Source: Lachnospiraceae bacterium (lineage in GTDB: Bacteria > Bacillota > Clostridia > Lachnospirales > Lachnospiraceae). From it: 64,000 bases of DNA. Of the stretch, positions 45,283 through 54,300 are shown piece after piece; position 1 is the first letter of the stretch; every line of letters begins with the position of its first letter. The stretch is from positions 1 through 64,000 of the forward strand of contig JAFUFI010000037.1 in the NCBI GenBank assembly GCA_017469945.1, written 5' to 3'. The notes beneath the pieces are model-generated. The model was given only the letters and a program-made list of their open reading frames with translations, was not told the DNA's origin and did not search any database. The translations under genes were made by a program, and so were the position numbers.

Positions 45283-45978
45283 TTATAAACTTTTTCTAAA
45301 TATCGGAGATTCCAGAATCTGTCTCGACACCTCGTCCCCGATGACATTCGTCTTTAATCCCTTGATATCTTCGGGTTTTAATACCCCCGTAACCTCAAAG
45401 TAGACATGGCTTTTTTTCTTAGGAAAATTGTCCTTAACCGCGCTTGTTCCGTGGCACGCCATAACAACAATAGGAACATCGGCGTTTTGCGCTATCTTAA
45501 ACATCGAGTTGTGAAAAGGAAGTAGCGGCTCCTGCGTGGTATTTCGCGTTCCTTCCGGGTAAACCCCGATCGAAACCTGATCATCCTTAAGAAGCTCTAC
45601 TGCAGTATTAACCGTCTCCATGGCTCTTCCCGGGTGTTTTCTGTCAATAGACATAAAACAGCACTTTCTGATGATCCTTCCAAAGATTGGGATATGCATA
45701 TTCTCTTCCTTTGAAAGAAAGGCTAGATCGTATTTTCTAAGGACGTACCAGGTAAGGATCGGGTCAAACTTCGATCTATGGTTTTGCACAAGCAAAAACC
45801 TCGTTCCCTTAGGTATCTTTTCAAGTCCGTTTACATGAATCTTTATCCGCATTATCCTTACGGCAAGCCAGGTTGTCATATTAAGGAGAGTGCGGTAGTA
45901 ACGGCTATGTTTCTTATATATTTTTTTAGGGTTTACGAATAGTGAGCTAATCGCCAGTATCAAAACAAATGTGATCAT
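45283..45978 (-). CDS. PlsC-like acyltransferase of the glycerol operon
   Basis: A 231-residue acyltransferase. A short N-terminal membrane helix (FVLILAISSLFVN) is followed by block I NHRSKFD and block III YPEGTRNTT, which is the lysophosphatidate acyltransferase pattern. The start lies nine bases after glpK, so the operon runs from glycerol uptake and phosphorylation to acylation of the resulting backbone. The enzyme is shorter than PlsC at 12543-13304 and only distantly alike. Its own acyl chain preference is unknown. Confidence 0.88.
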   Translation of the reverse strand: MITFVLILAISSLFVNPKKIYKKHSRYYRTLLNMTTWLAVRIMRIKIHVNGLEKIPKGTRFLLVQNHRSKFDPILTWYVLRKYDLAFLSKEENMHIPIFGRIIRKCCFMSIDRKHPGRAMETVNTAVELLKDDQVSIGVYPEGTRNTTQEPLLPFHNSMFKIAQNADVPIVVMACHGTSAVKDNFPKKKSHVYFEVTGVLKPEDIKGLKTNVIGDEVSRQILESPIFRKSL

Positions 45979-45987
45979 AAATCCTTA

Positions 45988-47481
45988 TCAATCCTCTGCA
46001 TATACAAGGGCACATTTAACAGCTCTTTTCCAGCCCTTTATTAAATCCGCTTTCTTTTCCTTATCCATAGCGGGACTGAACGTCCTTCCAAGCTGCCAGT
46101 TCTTTCTGATCTCGTCTTTGTCCTTATAATATCCGACGGCGAGTCCTGCAAGATATGCAGCGCCAAGGGCGGTGGTCTCTACGCTTGCCGGTCTGTCTAC
46201 GTATGTGTCTATTATATCAGCCTGGAACTGCATAAGAAAGTCATTTGCGCTGGCTCCGCCGTCTACTTTAAGTCTGCTTAGGTTTATTCCGCAGTCTGCC
46301 TCCATAGCCTTTAAAACATCCATCGTCTGATATGCTATGGATTCAAGCATCGCCCTTACAAAATGCTCTTTCTCGCATCCCCTTGTAAGTCCGACGACCA
46401 TTCCTCTTGCATGCTGCTGCCAGTAGGGCGCGCCCATACCGACGAAAGCAGGTACGATATAAACCCCCGCTGTATCTTCTACAGTCTCAGCATACTCCTT
46501 TGACGCCGCTGCGCTCTTAAGCATCCGCATGCTATCTCTTAACCATTGGATACCTGCCCCCGCTACAAACACGCTTCCCTCAAGAGCGTACTCAACATTG
46601 TCGGAATCTGAAGCTGCGATGGTAGTAAGAAGTCCGCTTGTGGAATAGATTGCATCATGCCCTGTATTCATCAGCATAAAGCAGCCTGTTCCGTAGGTAT
46701 TTTTAACCTCTCCCTTTTGAAAACAGCACTGACCGAAAAGGGCAGCCTGCTGGTCTCCGGCCGCTCCCGCAATGGGAATCTCGCCCCCTAAAACGCTGGT
46801 TTCCGTGTGGCCGTATAGACAGCTTGAAGGCTTTACCTCAGGAAGGATGCACTCGGGGATATTAAATCTCTTCATAATATCCTTATCCCAGCAAAGCTTA
46901 TGTATGTCGAAAAGCATCGTTCTTGAAGCATTGGTATAATCCGTAACATGCACCGCGCCTCTCGTCAGATTCCAGATAAGCCAGGTATCAACCGTTCCGA
47001 AAAGGATATCTCCTTTTTCCGCTTTTTCTCTCGCACCTTTTACATTATCAAGGATCCATGCGATCTTTGAAGCGCTGAAATATGCATCGGGTATAAGACC
47101 TGTCTTAGCCCTTATCTTGTTATCAAAACCGTCCTTTTTCAGGTCATCGATCATATCCGAAGTACGTCTGCACTGCCAGACTATGGCGTTGTAGATAGGC
47201 TGCCCCGTATGCTTATCCCAAAGAATTGTAGTTTCTCTCTGGTTTGTAATTCCGATGGCAGCTATATCCTCGGCGTCGATTCCTAAATTTGCCATGCATT
47301 CCGCCGCAACGGAAAGCTGGGATGACCAGATCTCCATCGGATTGTGTTCTACCCAGCCGGGTTTAGGATAGATCTGCGTAAATTCCTTTTGGCTCATTGC
47401 GCAGATATTTCCCTGCTTATCAAAAAGAATACAGCGGGAGCTTGTTGTCCCCTGATCCAGTGCCATAATGTACTTTTCCAT
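45988..47481 (-). CDS. glpK: Glycerol kinase
   Basis: Phosphorylates glycerol to glycerol-3-phosphate. The 497 residues are full FGGY length. Visible are the phosphate-binding start [48 protein letters not shown] (catalytic and glycerol site), [25 protein letters not shown] and [18 protein letters not shown]. It follows the DUF1667 gene by 112 bases that hold a strong hairpin, so its level may be tuned separately from the flavoprotein genes. Confidence 0.97.
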   Translation of the reverse strand: MEKYIMALDQGTTSSRCILFDKQGNICAMSQKEFTQIYPKPGWVEHNPMEIWSSQLSVAAECMANLGIDAEDIAAIGITNQRETTILWDKHTGQPIYNAIVWQCRRTSDMIDDLKKDGFDNKIRAKTGLIPDAYFSASKIAWILDNVKGAREKAEKGDILFGTVDTWLIWNLTRGAVHVTDYTNASRTMLFDIHKLCWDKDIMKRFNIPECILPEVKPSSCLYGHTETSVLGGEIPIAGAAGDQQAALFGQCCFQKGEVKNTYGTGCFMLMNTGHDAIYSTSGLLTTIAASDSDNVEYALEGSVFVAGAGIQWLRDSMRMLKSAAASKEYAETVEDTAGVYIVPAFVGMGAPYWQQHARGMVVGLTRGCEKEHFVRAMLESIAYQTMDVLKAMEADCGINLSRLKVDGGASANDFLMQFQADIIDTYVDRPASVETTALGAAYLAGLAVGYYKDKDEIRKNWQLGRTFSPAMDKEKKADLIKGWKRAVKCALVYAED

Positions 47482-47519
47482 AGTTGTATATCCCTTTACA
47501 TTAGTTTTCTACATTTCAC

Positions 47520-47588
47520 GGCTCAATCACGGCAAGTTGGTTCTTCGCTACGATTCCGCTCAGATACCAATCTTACCGTACTTGAGCC
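47520..47588 (-). repeat. Long structured hairpin between the DUF1667 gene and glpK
   Basis: GGCTCAA and TTGAGCC form the outer stem, with nested ACGG/CCGT, AAG/CTT and TTGGT/ACCAA segments and a 24-nt apical part. On the minus strand the apex reads GAGCGGAATCGTAGCGAAG. No T-run follows, so it is not a simple terminator. It may be an RNA processing or stability element, or a repeat seen elsewhere in the genome. Confidence 0.65.
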
Positions 47589-47593
47589 TCGAA

Positions 47594-47953
47594 TTACTGA
47601 ACGTTCGAAGTAGCAACGATATCCACTCCGGTTCCGCACACATCGGCGAGGACAACGTCCCCGATGCGGACGGGAGCGACGAGCTCGACGCTGCGGAGAG
47701 CGGCGAGGCAGTCGAAGATCTTGCCCTTCGGGATGTCGGATGCAGTCTTGACGGAGACCACGGGATGCGCGCCGCCTGTTACCTTTACGAGACTGGTCAC
47801 GATGCGACGCGGATCCGTAAGTTCATTTGTAACATATTCGGCGCCGCGAGGGCAAGTGTTCCCCGTAATACTTACAATCCTGCCATCCTCTAAAGTAGCT
47901 ACTACATTGCAGCCAAGGGGGCACCGTATACAAGTAAATTCTTTTGTTTCCAT
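47594..47953 (-). CDS. DUF1667 protein of the glycerol-3-phosphate dehydrogenase operon
   Basis: A 119-residue protein with Cys motifs CIRCPLGCNV and GNTCPRGAEYV, which make a probable iron-sulfur or metal site (C-x2-C-x3-C ... C). Family knowledge: DUF1667 genes commonly sit next to a GlpA-like and a second FAD oxidoreductase gene, as here, and the three may form an electron-transfer complex. ATG 47953 follows GGAG; the upstream ATG at 47965 lies before that site. Nothing is missing. Confidence 0.88.
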   Translation of the reverse strand: METKEFTCIRCPLGCNVVATLEDGRIVSITGNTCPRGAEYVTNELTDPRRIVTSLVKVTGGAHPVVSVKTASDIPKGKIFDCLAALRSVELVAPVRIGDVVLADVCGTGVDIVATSNVQ

Positions 47954-48025
47954 ATTTTTCTCCAAGATATCTTCTTCAAATATTTTCTCAAAGTACCTTT
48001 ACTAAAGATGCGCTGATCATCGTTT

Positions 48026-49366
48026 TTAATCGGTCTTTACTCGGATCGTTACTTCCTCAAGATCCGGTATGCTTTCAAGAACAGATTTCTGAAGTATTAC
48101 CTGCTCCATTTCTCCGGGCGCAAGGGCAGCCTTTTTAAGATTCATTATCTCTTTATCCCCCGCAAGCACCTGAATCGCGGCCTTTTTATATACGGCTCCA
48201 ACGCGGAACCTGACGGTCTGTCTGTCTTCCATATGCGAAAGTCTTATAACCGATGGCACTGTATAACGCACGCCGTCCACAGCGTTTATCTTTATAAAAT
48301 GATCTGCCTTCTCCGTATCTTTATCGTCCGATTTACCGCCGGTTTCTTTAATCGCACAGCGCTCCTTATCGCAACTGTCTTTTTCTTCATTTACACCCAG
48401 ATATTCCGCAGCTTTCTTTCCCGCCTGGGCCGACTCTTCAGATACATAATCCACAAGGTCATGTACATGTAGCACATTTCCGCAGGCAAAAACGCCTTCT
48501 ATATCTGTCTCAAGGCTCTCGTTAACCAAAGGTCCGCCGGTAACTCTGTTCATTCCGACTCCGAGACCACCTGAGAGCTCATTTTCGGGGATCAGTCCGC
48601 AGGATAAAAGAAGCGTATCGCACTTTATCTCCTCTTCCGTACCGGGAATAGGCTTTGAGTTTTCATCAACCTTTGCAATAACAACAGCTTCAACTCTTTC
48701 CTTACCCTTGATATCCACAACCGTATGGCTTAAAAGAAGCGGTATATCAAAATCCTTCAAACACTGTGCAATGTTTCTCTTAAGTCCGCCGCTGTATGGC
48801 ATAAGCTCCGCAACCAGCTTAACCTTTGCCCCTTCGAATGTCATACGGCGGGCCATAATAAGTCCGATATCTCCGGAGCCCAAGATCACGACCTCTTTTC
48901 CCGGCATACGTCCTTCGATATTTACGTATCTTTGAGCCGTACCCGCGGTGTAAATTCCCGCCGGTCTGTAGCCGGGGATATTAAGAGCTCCTCTCGAGCG
49001 CTCGCGGCAGCCCATACAAAGGATCACGGCTTTTGCCTTTACGGTGACGAGTCCCTCTTCTCTGTTCATATAGGATACCATCTTAAAATCCCCGTCCCTT
49101 GAAATATCGATAACCATTGTCTCTAGTTTATACGGTATCTCAAGTTTTAGAGCCTTGTCGATAAATCTCGCAGCATACTCAGGTCCCGTAAGCTCCTCTT
49201 TAAAAGTATGAAGCCCGAAGCCGTTGTGAATACACTGATTTAAAATACCTCCGAGTTTATTGTCCCTCTCAAGTATGAGAAGATTGCTTACGCCCGCTTC
49301 TTTAGCGGCTATAGCGGCGGCAAGTCCCGCCGGTCCGCCTCCGATTATTACCAAATCTTTTTCCAT
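48026..49366 (-). CDS. FAD/NAD-dependent oxidoreductase of the glycerol operon
   Basis: A 446-residue flavoprotein of the pyridine-nucleotide disulfide oxidoreductase type. An N-terminal FAD site LVIIGGGPAGLAAAIAAKEAG, a second NAD-binding GxGxxG in VVILGSGDIGLIMARR, and GVFACGNVLHVHDLVD near residue 290 are seen. It has no redox-active CxxC at the usual place. In similar operons such a protein works with the GlpA-like flavoenzyme and DUF1667 to oxidise glycerol-3-phosphate; the electron acceptor here is unknown. It follows the GlpA-like gene by 78 bases. Confidence 0.88.
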   Translation of the reverse strand: MEKDLVIIGGGPAGLAAAIAAKEAGVSNLLILERDNKLGGILNQCIHNGFGLHTFKEELTGPEYAARFIDKALKLEIPYKLETMVIDISRDGDFKMVSYMNREEGLVTVKAKAVILCMGCRERSRGALNIPGYRPAGIYTAGTAQRYVNIEGRMPGKEVVILGSGDIGLIMARRMTFEGAKVKLVAELMPYSGGLKRNIAQCLKDFDIPLLLSHTVVDIKGKERVEAVVIAKVDENSKPIPGTEEEIKCDTLLLSCGLIPENELSGGLGVGMNRVTGGPLVNESLETDIEGVFACGNVLHVHDLVDYVSEESAQAGKKAAEYLGVNEEKDSCDKERCAIKETGGKSDDKDTEKADHFIKINAVDGVRYTVPSVIRLSHMEDRQTVRFRVGAVYKKAAIQVLAGDKEIMNLKKAALAPGEMEQVILQKSVLESIPDLEEVTIRVKTD

Positions 49367-49444
49367 TTTATTACCCCGTCGTTTTGGCTTTTCAGTTAAT
49401 GATCCTGCTTTTATACCAACTTTGGCAGTCCGTATTTAATCTGT

Positions 49445-50878
49445 TTATACGTCCTTGATATCTCCAAGAATAAATTCGGAACCCCGGTCATTTTTCGTAA
49501 TTTCCGCTTCGTCCACCCCAAGCTCTCTTGCAAGTATCTCTACAGTCTTAGGTGAGCAAAAGCCTGCCTGACATCTTCCCATTCCCGCGCGGGTTCTTCT
49601 CTTTACGCCGTCAAGAGTCGTCGCCCCGAGAGGTCTTTTTATTGAATCAACTATCTCACCTTCGGTTACAAGCTCGCATCTGCAAACAACATTGGCGTAT
49701 AGGGGATTTTCCTCTATCAGTTTCTTTTTCTCTTCGGGAGATGCCAGTGCCATAGAAGGAATTCCTTTTCTCTTCGAGACGAAATTTTCTTTCTTTTTAG
49801 CGGGATATTTTGCGACTATCATATCTGCTAAGTATTCACCTATGGCAGGAGCGCAGGAAAGACCCGGCGACTCGATTCCCGCCGCATCAAAAAATCCCGG
49901 CGCATCATTTGCTTCACCGATTACAAAATCCCCTTTGTCTTCGTGGGCGCGAAGTCCCGCAAAGGATGTGATGATCTGCCTTGTGGGGAGCTGTTTTACG
50001 CTTAAGCCGCCGCGCTTTAGTATGTCGGATAAGCCCTCCGCCGTTGTGTTTACGCCTTCAAAATCATCAATATCTACAGCATTGGGACCCACAAGGAGAT
50101 TTCCGTGAACAGTAGGAGTTACCAAAACACCTTTTCCGTACTTTGTGGGAAGTTGGAAAATCGTTGAAGAAACAAGGCCACCTACCATCTTGTCAAAGAG
50201 ACAGTACTCACCCTTTCTCGGCACAATATTTATTTTTTCATCGGAAACAAGATTGTGGATCTTCGCGGCGTAGACTCCGGAAGCATTAACTACGATGCGG
50301 CTTTTAAAGTCGCCCTTTGATGTTTTTACAAGATAGCCGCCATCTTCCTTTAAGACGTCTGTTACTTTAGTACCAAGATGAAACTTTACCCCATTAACCG
50401 CCGCATTTTCAGCAAGAGCAATGGTAAGATTAAAAGGACATACTATTCCTCCCGTCGGAGCGTACAGTGCAAAGCATACCTCATCCGAAAGCCCGGGTTC
50501 GATTTTCCTTGCCTCATCCCCGGTAATTATCCGCAGGTCCTTTACACCATTCTGACGTCCCTGGTCTAAAAGGCGTTCGAGCTGTCCTTTGTCTTTTTCA
50601 TCAAAGCAAAGAACCATGGAACCATTTCTCTTAAAAGGAAAATCAAGTTCCTTTGAGAGCTGCTCCATCATCTCATTTCCCCGAACATTTAGCTTAGCCT
50701 TAAGGGATCCGGGCTTTGCGTCGTATCCTGCATGCACAATTCCGCTGTTTGCCTTCGAGGTCCCCTCGCAGACATCGCTGCTTTTCTCTATTACGCAAAC
50801 ATCAAGATCGTACCTCGAAAGTTCTCTTGCAATTGCACATCCCGTGACTCCCGCCCCGATTATTATGATATCTTGCAT
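49445..50878 (-). CDS. GlpA-like FAD oxidoreductase with a BFD-type [2Fe-2S] domain
   Basis: Probable glycerol-3-phosphate dehydrogenase, 477 residues. The N-terminal half is a DAO-fold flavoenzyme: DIIIIGAGVTGCAIARELSRY, then EGTSKANSGIVHAGYD. The C-terminal 90 residues are a BFD-like domain with CRCELVTEGEIVDSI and GRCQAGFCSP, four Cys for one cluster. GGGG is eight bases before ATG 50878; the frame is open to an ATG at 50923 but the FAD-site motif starts right after 50878. First gene of a five-gene operon ending in the PlsC-like gene, so it channels glycerol to both catabolism and lipid synthesis. Confidence 0.88.
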   Translation of the reverse strand: MQDIIIIGAGVTGCAIARELSRYDLDVCVIEKSSDVCEGTSKANSGIVHAGYDAKPGSLKAKLNVRGNEMMEQLSKELDFPFKRNGSMVLCFDEKDKGQLERLLDQGRQNGVKDLRIITGDEARKIEPGLSDEVCFALYAPTGGIVCPFNLTIALAENAAVNGVKFHLGTKVTDVLKEDGGYLVKTSKGDFKSRIVVNASGVYAAKIHNLVSDEKINIVPRKGEYCLFDKMVGGLVSSTIFQLPTKYGKGVLVTPTVHGNLLVGPNAVDIDDFEGVNTTAEGLSDILKRGGLSVKQLPTRQIITSFAGLRAHEDKGDFVIGEANDAPGFFDAAGIESPGLSCAPAIGEYLADMIVAKYPAKKKENFVSKRKGIPSMALASPEEKKKLIEENPLYANVVCRCELVTEGEIVDSIKRPLGATTLDGVKRRTRAGMGRCQAGFCSPKTVEILARELGVDEAEITKNDRGSEFILGDIKDV

Positions 50879-51013
50879 ATATTTACCCCGCATTTCAATC
50901 AATTTATAGTAATATTTTACCATGGAAACTGAATTTTAGCATTAAGTTTTTATGCATACTGCGGTGAATTCAGAAACTATTTTGAGGTTCTTTGTGAAAT
51001 ATTGTTAAAAACA

Positions 51014-51032
51014 GCGGTTTTAAGGAAACCGC
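51014..51032 (-). terminator. Weak hairpin in the 51 kb intergenic gap
   Basis: GCGGTTT and AAACCGC form a 7-bp stem around 5 nt, followed on the minus strand by TGTTTTT. It lies downstream of the stronger terminator at 51078-51104 for the NlpC/P60 gene. Confidence 0.5.
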
Positions 51033-51077
51033 CTTGAAGAGAAAAGATTTCGTCCTTATTTTGTTATAAATGCACAA

Positions 51078-51104
51078 AAGGCGGAATCGATTGGATTCCG
51101 CCTT
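51078..51104 (-). terminator. Terminator of the NlpC/P60 gene
   Basis: AAGGCGGAATC (51078-51088) pairs perfectly with GATTCCGCCTT (51094-51104). It lies 36 bases after the stop at 51141. The T-run is short (TTTTG). Confidence 0.7.
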
Positions 51105-51140
51105 GAGTTTGTTATTAGATTGACTGCTCTATATACTTTA

Positions 51141-52559
51141 TCAGTCGATGACGTTCTTTACTCCTACGATGTTCATAAAGTTGATACCGCTGATGCAGCA
51201 TCCGAGTCTGGAGTTTGCCTCATGAACGATCTGGTTGTCGCCGATATAGAGCGCTACGTGTGAGCATCCGCCGCTACCGTAGCAGATAATATCTCCGGGC
51301 TGAGCCTCGGAAAGCGAAATGCTTCTTCCGGCGTTGTTGTACTGGCTGGAAGGTGTTCTTCCAACGCTGTAACCAAAGTTTGCAAGTACGTAAGAAGTAA
51401 ATCCGCTGCAGTCCGTTCCGCCTGAGAGGCTCTGTCCACCCATCACGTATCTTGTTCCGACAAAGGATTTGGCGTACTCAATGATACTGCTTCTGATGTC
51501 ACTGCTTGATCCGGATGATACCCCGGATGACATTGTAGTATCTTCGGCGATTGCCTGTGCTGCCGCCGCAGCTGCTGCAGCTGCCGCTGCCGCTGCACGT
51601 CTGTCTGCTTCGGCTTTTCTCTTGGCCTCAGCTTCCGCCCGCTCTTCCTCGATTGTCTTGGCGGTAACGTAACTCTCCTGGATTGTTACATAGTTAAGGC
51701 AAACATATCCTTCTTTATCTCTTGTGTAATTAACTTTAACCCACTCAAGAGGCTTTTCCTCTTCAGTCTCTGTATTTGCGCTTTCTGAATCATCAGCGCC
51801 GGCTGTTTCTTCAGCACTGTTCCCCGCTACTCCGCTTGACGTAACGGATTCCGTAGCAGGTGTCTCGGTCTCTTCGATATTTTCAGCTTCCTCGCCCTCA
51901 GTATCGTCAGCTTTTTTAGCTCTGCTTAATCTTTCGGCGCGGATATCTTCATCCTCTGAAACATCTAGCTTGTCGCCTGATCTTACCGAACCGATAACAG
52001 TAGCGTCGGTATTTGCCTCAGCTCTTACGTTTAAAAGATTACACTGAACAACTGCAACCTTTTTGACATAGTCCTCAATAACCTCAAGGGCCTCATCTCC
52101 GTATATAAAGAAGTCAGACCTTACAAATCCCTCTACATTTCCGGATATTACGTTAAACCAGATTCCATCGGGAGCCTCTACTCTGTCCAAGATCTCACAA
52201 ACAGAGCCATTGTACATATGTCCTACAATCTCCGACTCAGTAGTGGCCTGTGACCTTACATTGATAAAATCACTGACGTTTGCGATGGCGAAGTTTGCAT
52301 ACTCCTCTTCGTAGATTGACATATCGAAATCAATGTCAAGCTCGGCCGCGCTGGATGTGACAATCCCCATCATATCGGACTCTACAGTCTTTTTATCGTA
52401 TGAATTACCAAGGACGGATAATACAGCTGATGCACCACCGTCTCCGGCAACCTGTTTCTCGGTAGCAAAGGTGTTGATGGCAGGCACTGTACCCATAAGT
52501 GCCGCTACAGTTCCGATTGCTAACCCTCTATAAAATTTTCTCTTTATCGTTTGTAACAT
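51141..52559 (-). CDS. Secreted NlpC/P60 peptidoglycan hydrolase with SH3 domains
   Basis: A 472-residue wall hydrolase with signal sequence (AIGTVAALMGTVPAINTFA). Two SH3b-type domains are seen: about residues 93-150 (NVRSQATTESEIVGHMYNGS) and 175-205 (NVRAEANTDATVIGSVRSGD), then an acidic linker and a third fragment with WVKVNYTRDKEGYVCLNYV. An Ala-rich run lies around 325-340. The C-terminal NlpC/P60 domain has nucleophile DCSGFTSYVL, SHVALYIG and the third residue in IVHEAN. It cuts peptide stems (D-Glu-diaminopimelate is usual). No ribosome binding site is seen before ATG 52559; the only upstream bases are A/T-rich. Confidence 0.92.
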   Translation of the reverse strand: MLQTIKRKFYRGLAIGTVAALMGTVPAINTFATEKQVAGDGGASAVLSVLGNSYDKKTVESDMMGIVTSSAAELDIDFDMSIYEEEYANFAIANVSDFINVRSQATTESEIVGHMYNGSVCEILDRVEAPDGIWFNVISGNVEGFVRSDFFIYGDEALEVIEDYVKKVAVVQCNLLNVRAEANTDATVIGSVRSGDKLDVSEDEDIRAERLSRAKKADDTEGEEAENIEETETPATESVTSSGVAGNSAEETAGADDSESANTETEEEKPLEWVKVNYTRDKEGYVCLNYVTIQESYVTAKTIEEERAEAEAKRKAEADRRAAAAAAAAAAAAAQAIAEDTTMSSGVSSGSSSDIRSSIIEYAKSFVGTRYVMGGQSLSGGTDCSGFTSYVLANFGYSVGRTPSSQYNNAGRSISLSEAQPGDIICYGSGGCSHVALYIGDNQIVHEANSRLGCCISGINFMNIVGVKNVID

Positions 52560-52607
52560 TTTTTTAATATTTTAAGTGTTATTGTTAAACAATTTGTAAC
52601 AATCCTA

Positions 52608-52616
52608 TGATACAAT
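52608..52616 (+). promoter_or_regulatory. Extended -10 promoter placing the start at the capA-like ATG
   Basis: TGATACAAT at 52608-52616 is an extended -10 (TG-A-TACAAT). The ATG of the next gene begins at 52623, seven bases after the -10, which is where transcription normally starts. The -35 is weak. No Shine-Dalgarno lies before the ATG. Confidence 0.6.
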
Positions 52617-52622
52617 ACCTAC

Positions 52623-54215
52623 ATGAAAAAATTCAAGTCTTTATTAATTATTTTACCCATTTTATTGATTTTAATAGCCGTTGGTGCTTATCTGATCTCT
52701 TCCGGGAAGCTTAAACTAAACCGTTCCGGCAGCAACGAGGAGACTGTCGCGGAAGAAACAGAAATAAACCCCGAAGAAATCGCCGAGCCCGAACCCGAGC
52801 CCGAACCTGAACCCGAACCGGAACCGCCTTTTGAGGAGTACGATATCCACCTTTTAATGGTAGGCGACAATCTGTACCACACAGGCGTTATCAGATCCGG
52901 AGAGCAGGCCGACGGAACGAGAAACTATGACCACGAGTTCCTTGGAATCCAAGATCTCCTTTCTCTTTCGGATATTAGGATGATCAACCAGGAAACTCCT
53001 TTCGGTGGAAATGACAGAGGCTTCCAGAGCTATCCTGTTTTCAACACCCCTACCGAAGTCGGAGATTCTATAGCAAAATTCGGATTCAATGTTATGCTTG
53101 GTGCCACGAACCATGCCACAGATATGGGAATCAGCGGCCTCTATAATTTCTATGATTATATGCATAACAACTACCCTCAGGTACTTATCGCAGGTATCCA
53201 CGGAGAGAACATTACCTCCAAGATTCCTCACACAGTTACCGGAGAGCAGGGCGTAAATATCGTCCTTGAGACCGACGGTACCGCCTCAGACATCACTCCC
53301 GAAGAGGCTGCCGTTTCAGCGGTTTGCAACGACAAGTACGACTATTCAAGGATCGGACTTTTAAAGATCAAGGATTATACCTTTGCAATCCTTAACTACA
53401 CATACGGAAACAATACCGAGATTTATCCTACCTCATCGGAAGGACATCTGGATTTCCTTACAACCTGGAACCCCGATACCAGATATATCAACTTTACCGA
53501 GCTTAACCCTCAGGTACTCGAGGATATTAAGCTTGCAAAGACCGTAGCAGATGTCGTTATCGTCTGCCCTCACTGGGGAGTCGAGTACACAACCACACCT
53601 ACCGATTATCAGGTTAGCTGGGCAAAGCAGATGACCGAGGCCGGAGCCGATGTTATCATCGGAGCGCACCCCCATGTCCCCGAACCCGTTGAATGGGTTT
53701 CCTCAGACAATGGAAATGAGAGCCTTTGCTACTACTCTTTAGGAAACTACGTTTCAACTCAGAACCAGTCAACGGATGTCCTCTTAGAGGGACTTGCCTG
53801 GGTTTCCTTCCATGTTACCGAGGAGGGAATCTCAATTACCAAGGATCAATGCGGAATCGTTCCTCTTGTAAACCACTACAGCTGGAATCCTCTGAGATAT
53901 GAAAGAACCTATCTTCTTGAAGATTACTCTGCAGACCTCGCCGGAAAACACGGTGTTTACGGCCACGGCGGCTTCTACCTAAGCTATGACAAGCTTCAGG
54001 AAAGAGCAAATACCATCTTCGGCGACAAGATCCTTACAAGAGAGCAGATTTTCTCCCAGTTTGATGATGCAAAGCGCGAAGAACTTATAAGCTCCTACGA
54101 TTCAATGCTTGCAGGATATGACGCAGCAAGGAATGCAGAAACGCAGGCAGAAGCTGAAGAAACCGAAGAGGCAGCTCCTGAAGGTTCTACCTCCGAACAA
54201 AATTCCGGAAATTAA
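52623..54215 (+). CDS. CapA-family metallophosphatase-like surface protein
   Basis: A 530-residue protein with one N-terminal membrane helix (IILPILLILIAVGAYLISSG) and a run of Glu-Pro pairs (residues about 55-68) as stalk. The rest is a CapA/PgsA-type domain: IHLLMVGDNLYHTGVI (metal site D), MINQETPFGGN, GATNHATDMG, VVIVCPHWGVEYTTTP, GADVIIGAHPHVPEPVEW and YYSLGNY, all conserved in the family. CapA is needed for polyglutamate capsule export in Bacillus; the role here is not shown. The C-terminus is Glu/Ala-rich. Divergent from the NlpC/P60 gene, so both may serve the cell wall. mRNA is probably leaderless. Confidence 0.9.
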   Translation: MKKFKSLLIILPILLILIAVGAYLISSGKLKLNRSGSNEETVAEETEINPEEIAEPEPEPEPEPEPEPPFEEYDIHLLMVGDNLYHTGVIRSGEQADGTRNYDHEFLGIQDLLSLSDIRMINQETPFGGNDRGFQSYPVFNTPTEVGDSIAKFGFNVMLGATNHATDMGISGLYNFYDYMHNNYPQVLIAGIHGENITSKIPHTVTGEQGVNIVLETDGTASDITPEEAAVSAVCNDKYDYSRIGLLKIKDYTFAILNYTYGNNTEIYPTSSEGHLDFLTTWNPDTRYINFTELNPQVLEDIKLAKTVADVVIVCPHWGVEYTTTPTDYQVSWAKQMTEAGADVIIGAHPHVPEPVEWVSSDNGNESLCYYSLGNYVSTQNQSTDVLLEGLAWVSFHVTEEGISITKDQCGIVPLVNHYSWNPLRYERTYLLEDYSADLAGKHGVYGHGGFYLSYDKLQERANTIFGDKILTREQIFSQFDDAKREELISSYDSMLAGYDAARNAETQAEAEETEEAAPEGSTSEQNSGN

Positions 54216-54250
54216 ACAATCGTTTATAATACGGCATAAAGCATTAAAAG

Positions 54251-54286
54251 CGGCGGATGATGGATAACCATCACCCGCCGTTTTTT
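54251..54286. terminator. Bidirectional terminator between capA-like and GH36 genes
   Basis: CGGCGG (54251-54256) pairs with CCGCCG (54275-54280), with GATGG/CCATC inside, followed by TTTTTT on the plus strand and by CTTTTAA on the minus strand. It serves convergent genes. Confidence 0.9.
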
Positions 54287-54300
54287 ATCGTAAATATGTC

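Noticed and set aside
51141..52559. Plus-strand frame rich in Ala opposite the NlpC/P60 gene (51469-51672)
   Set aside because: It mirrors the Ala-rich segment of the minus-strand gene and has no start signal.
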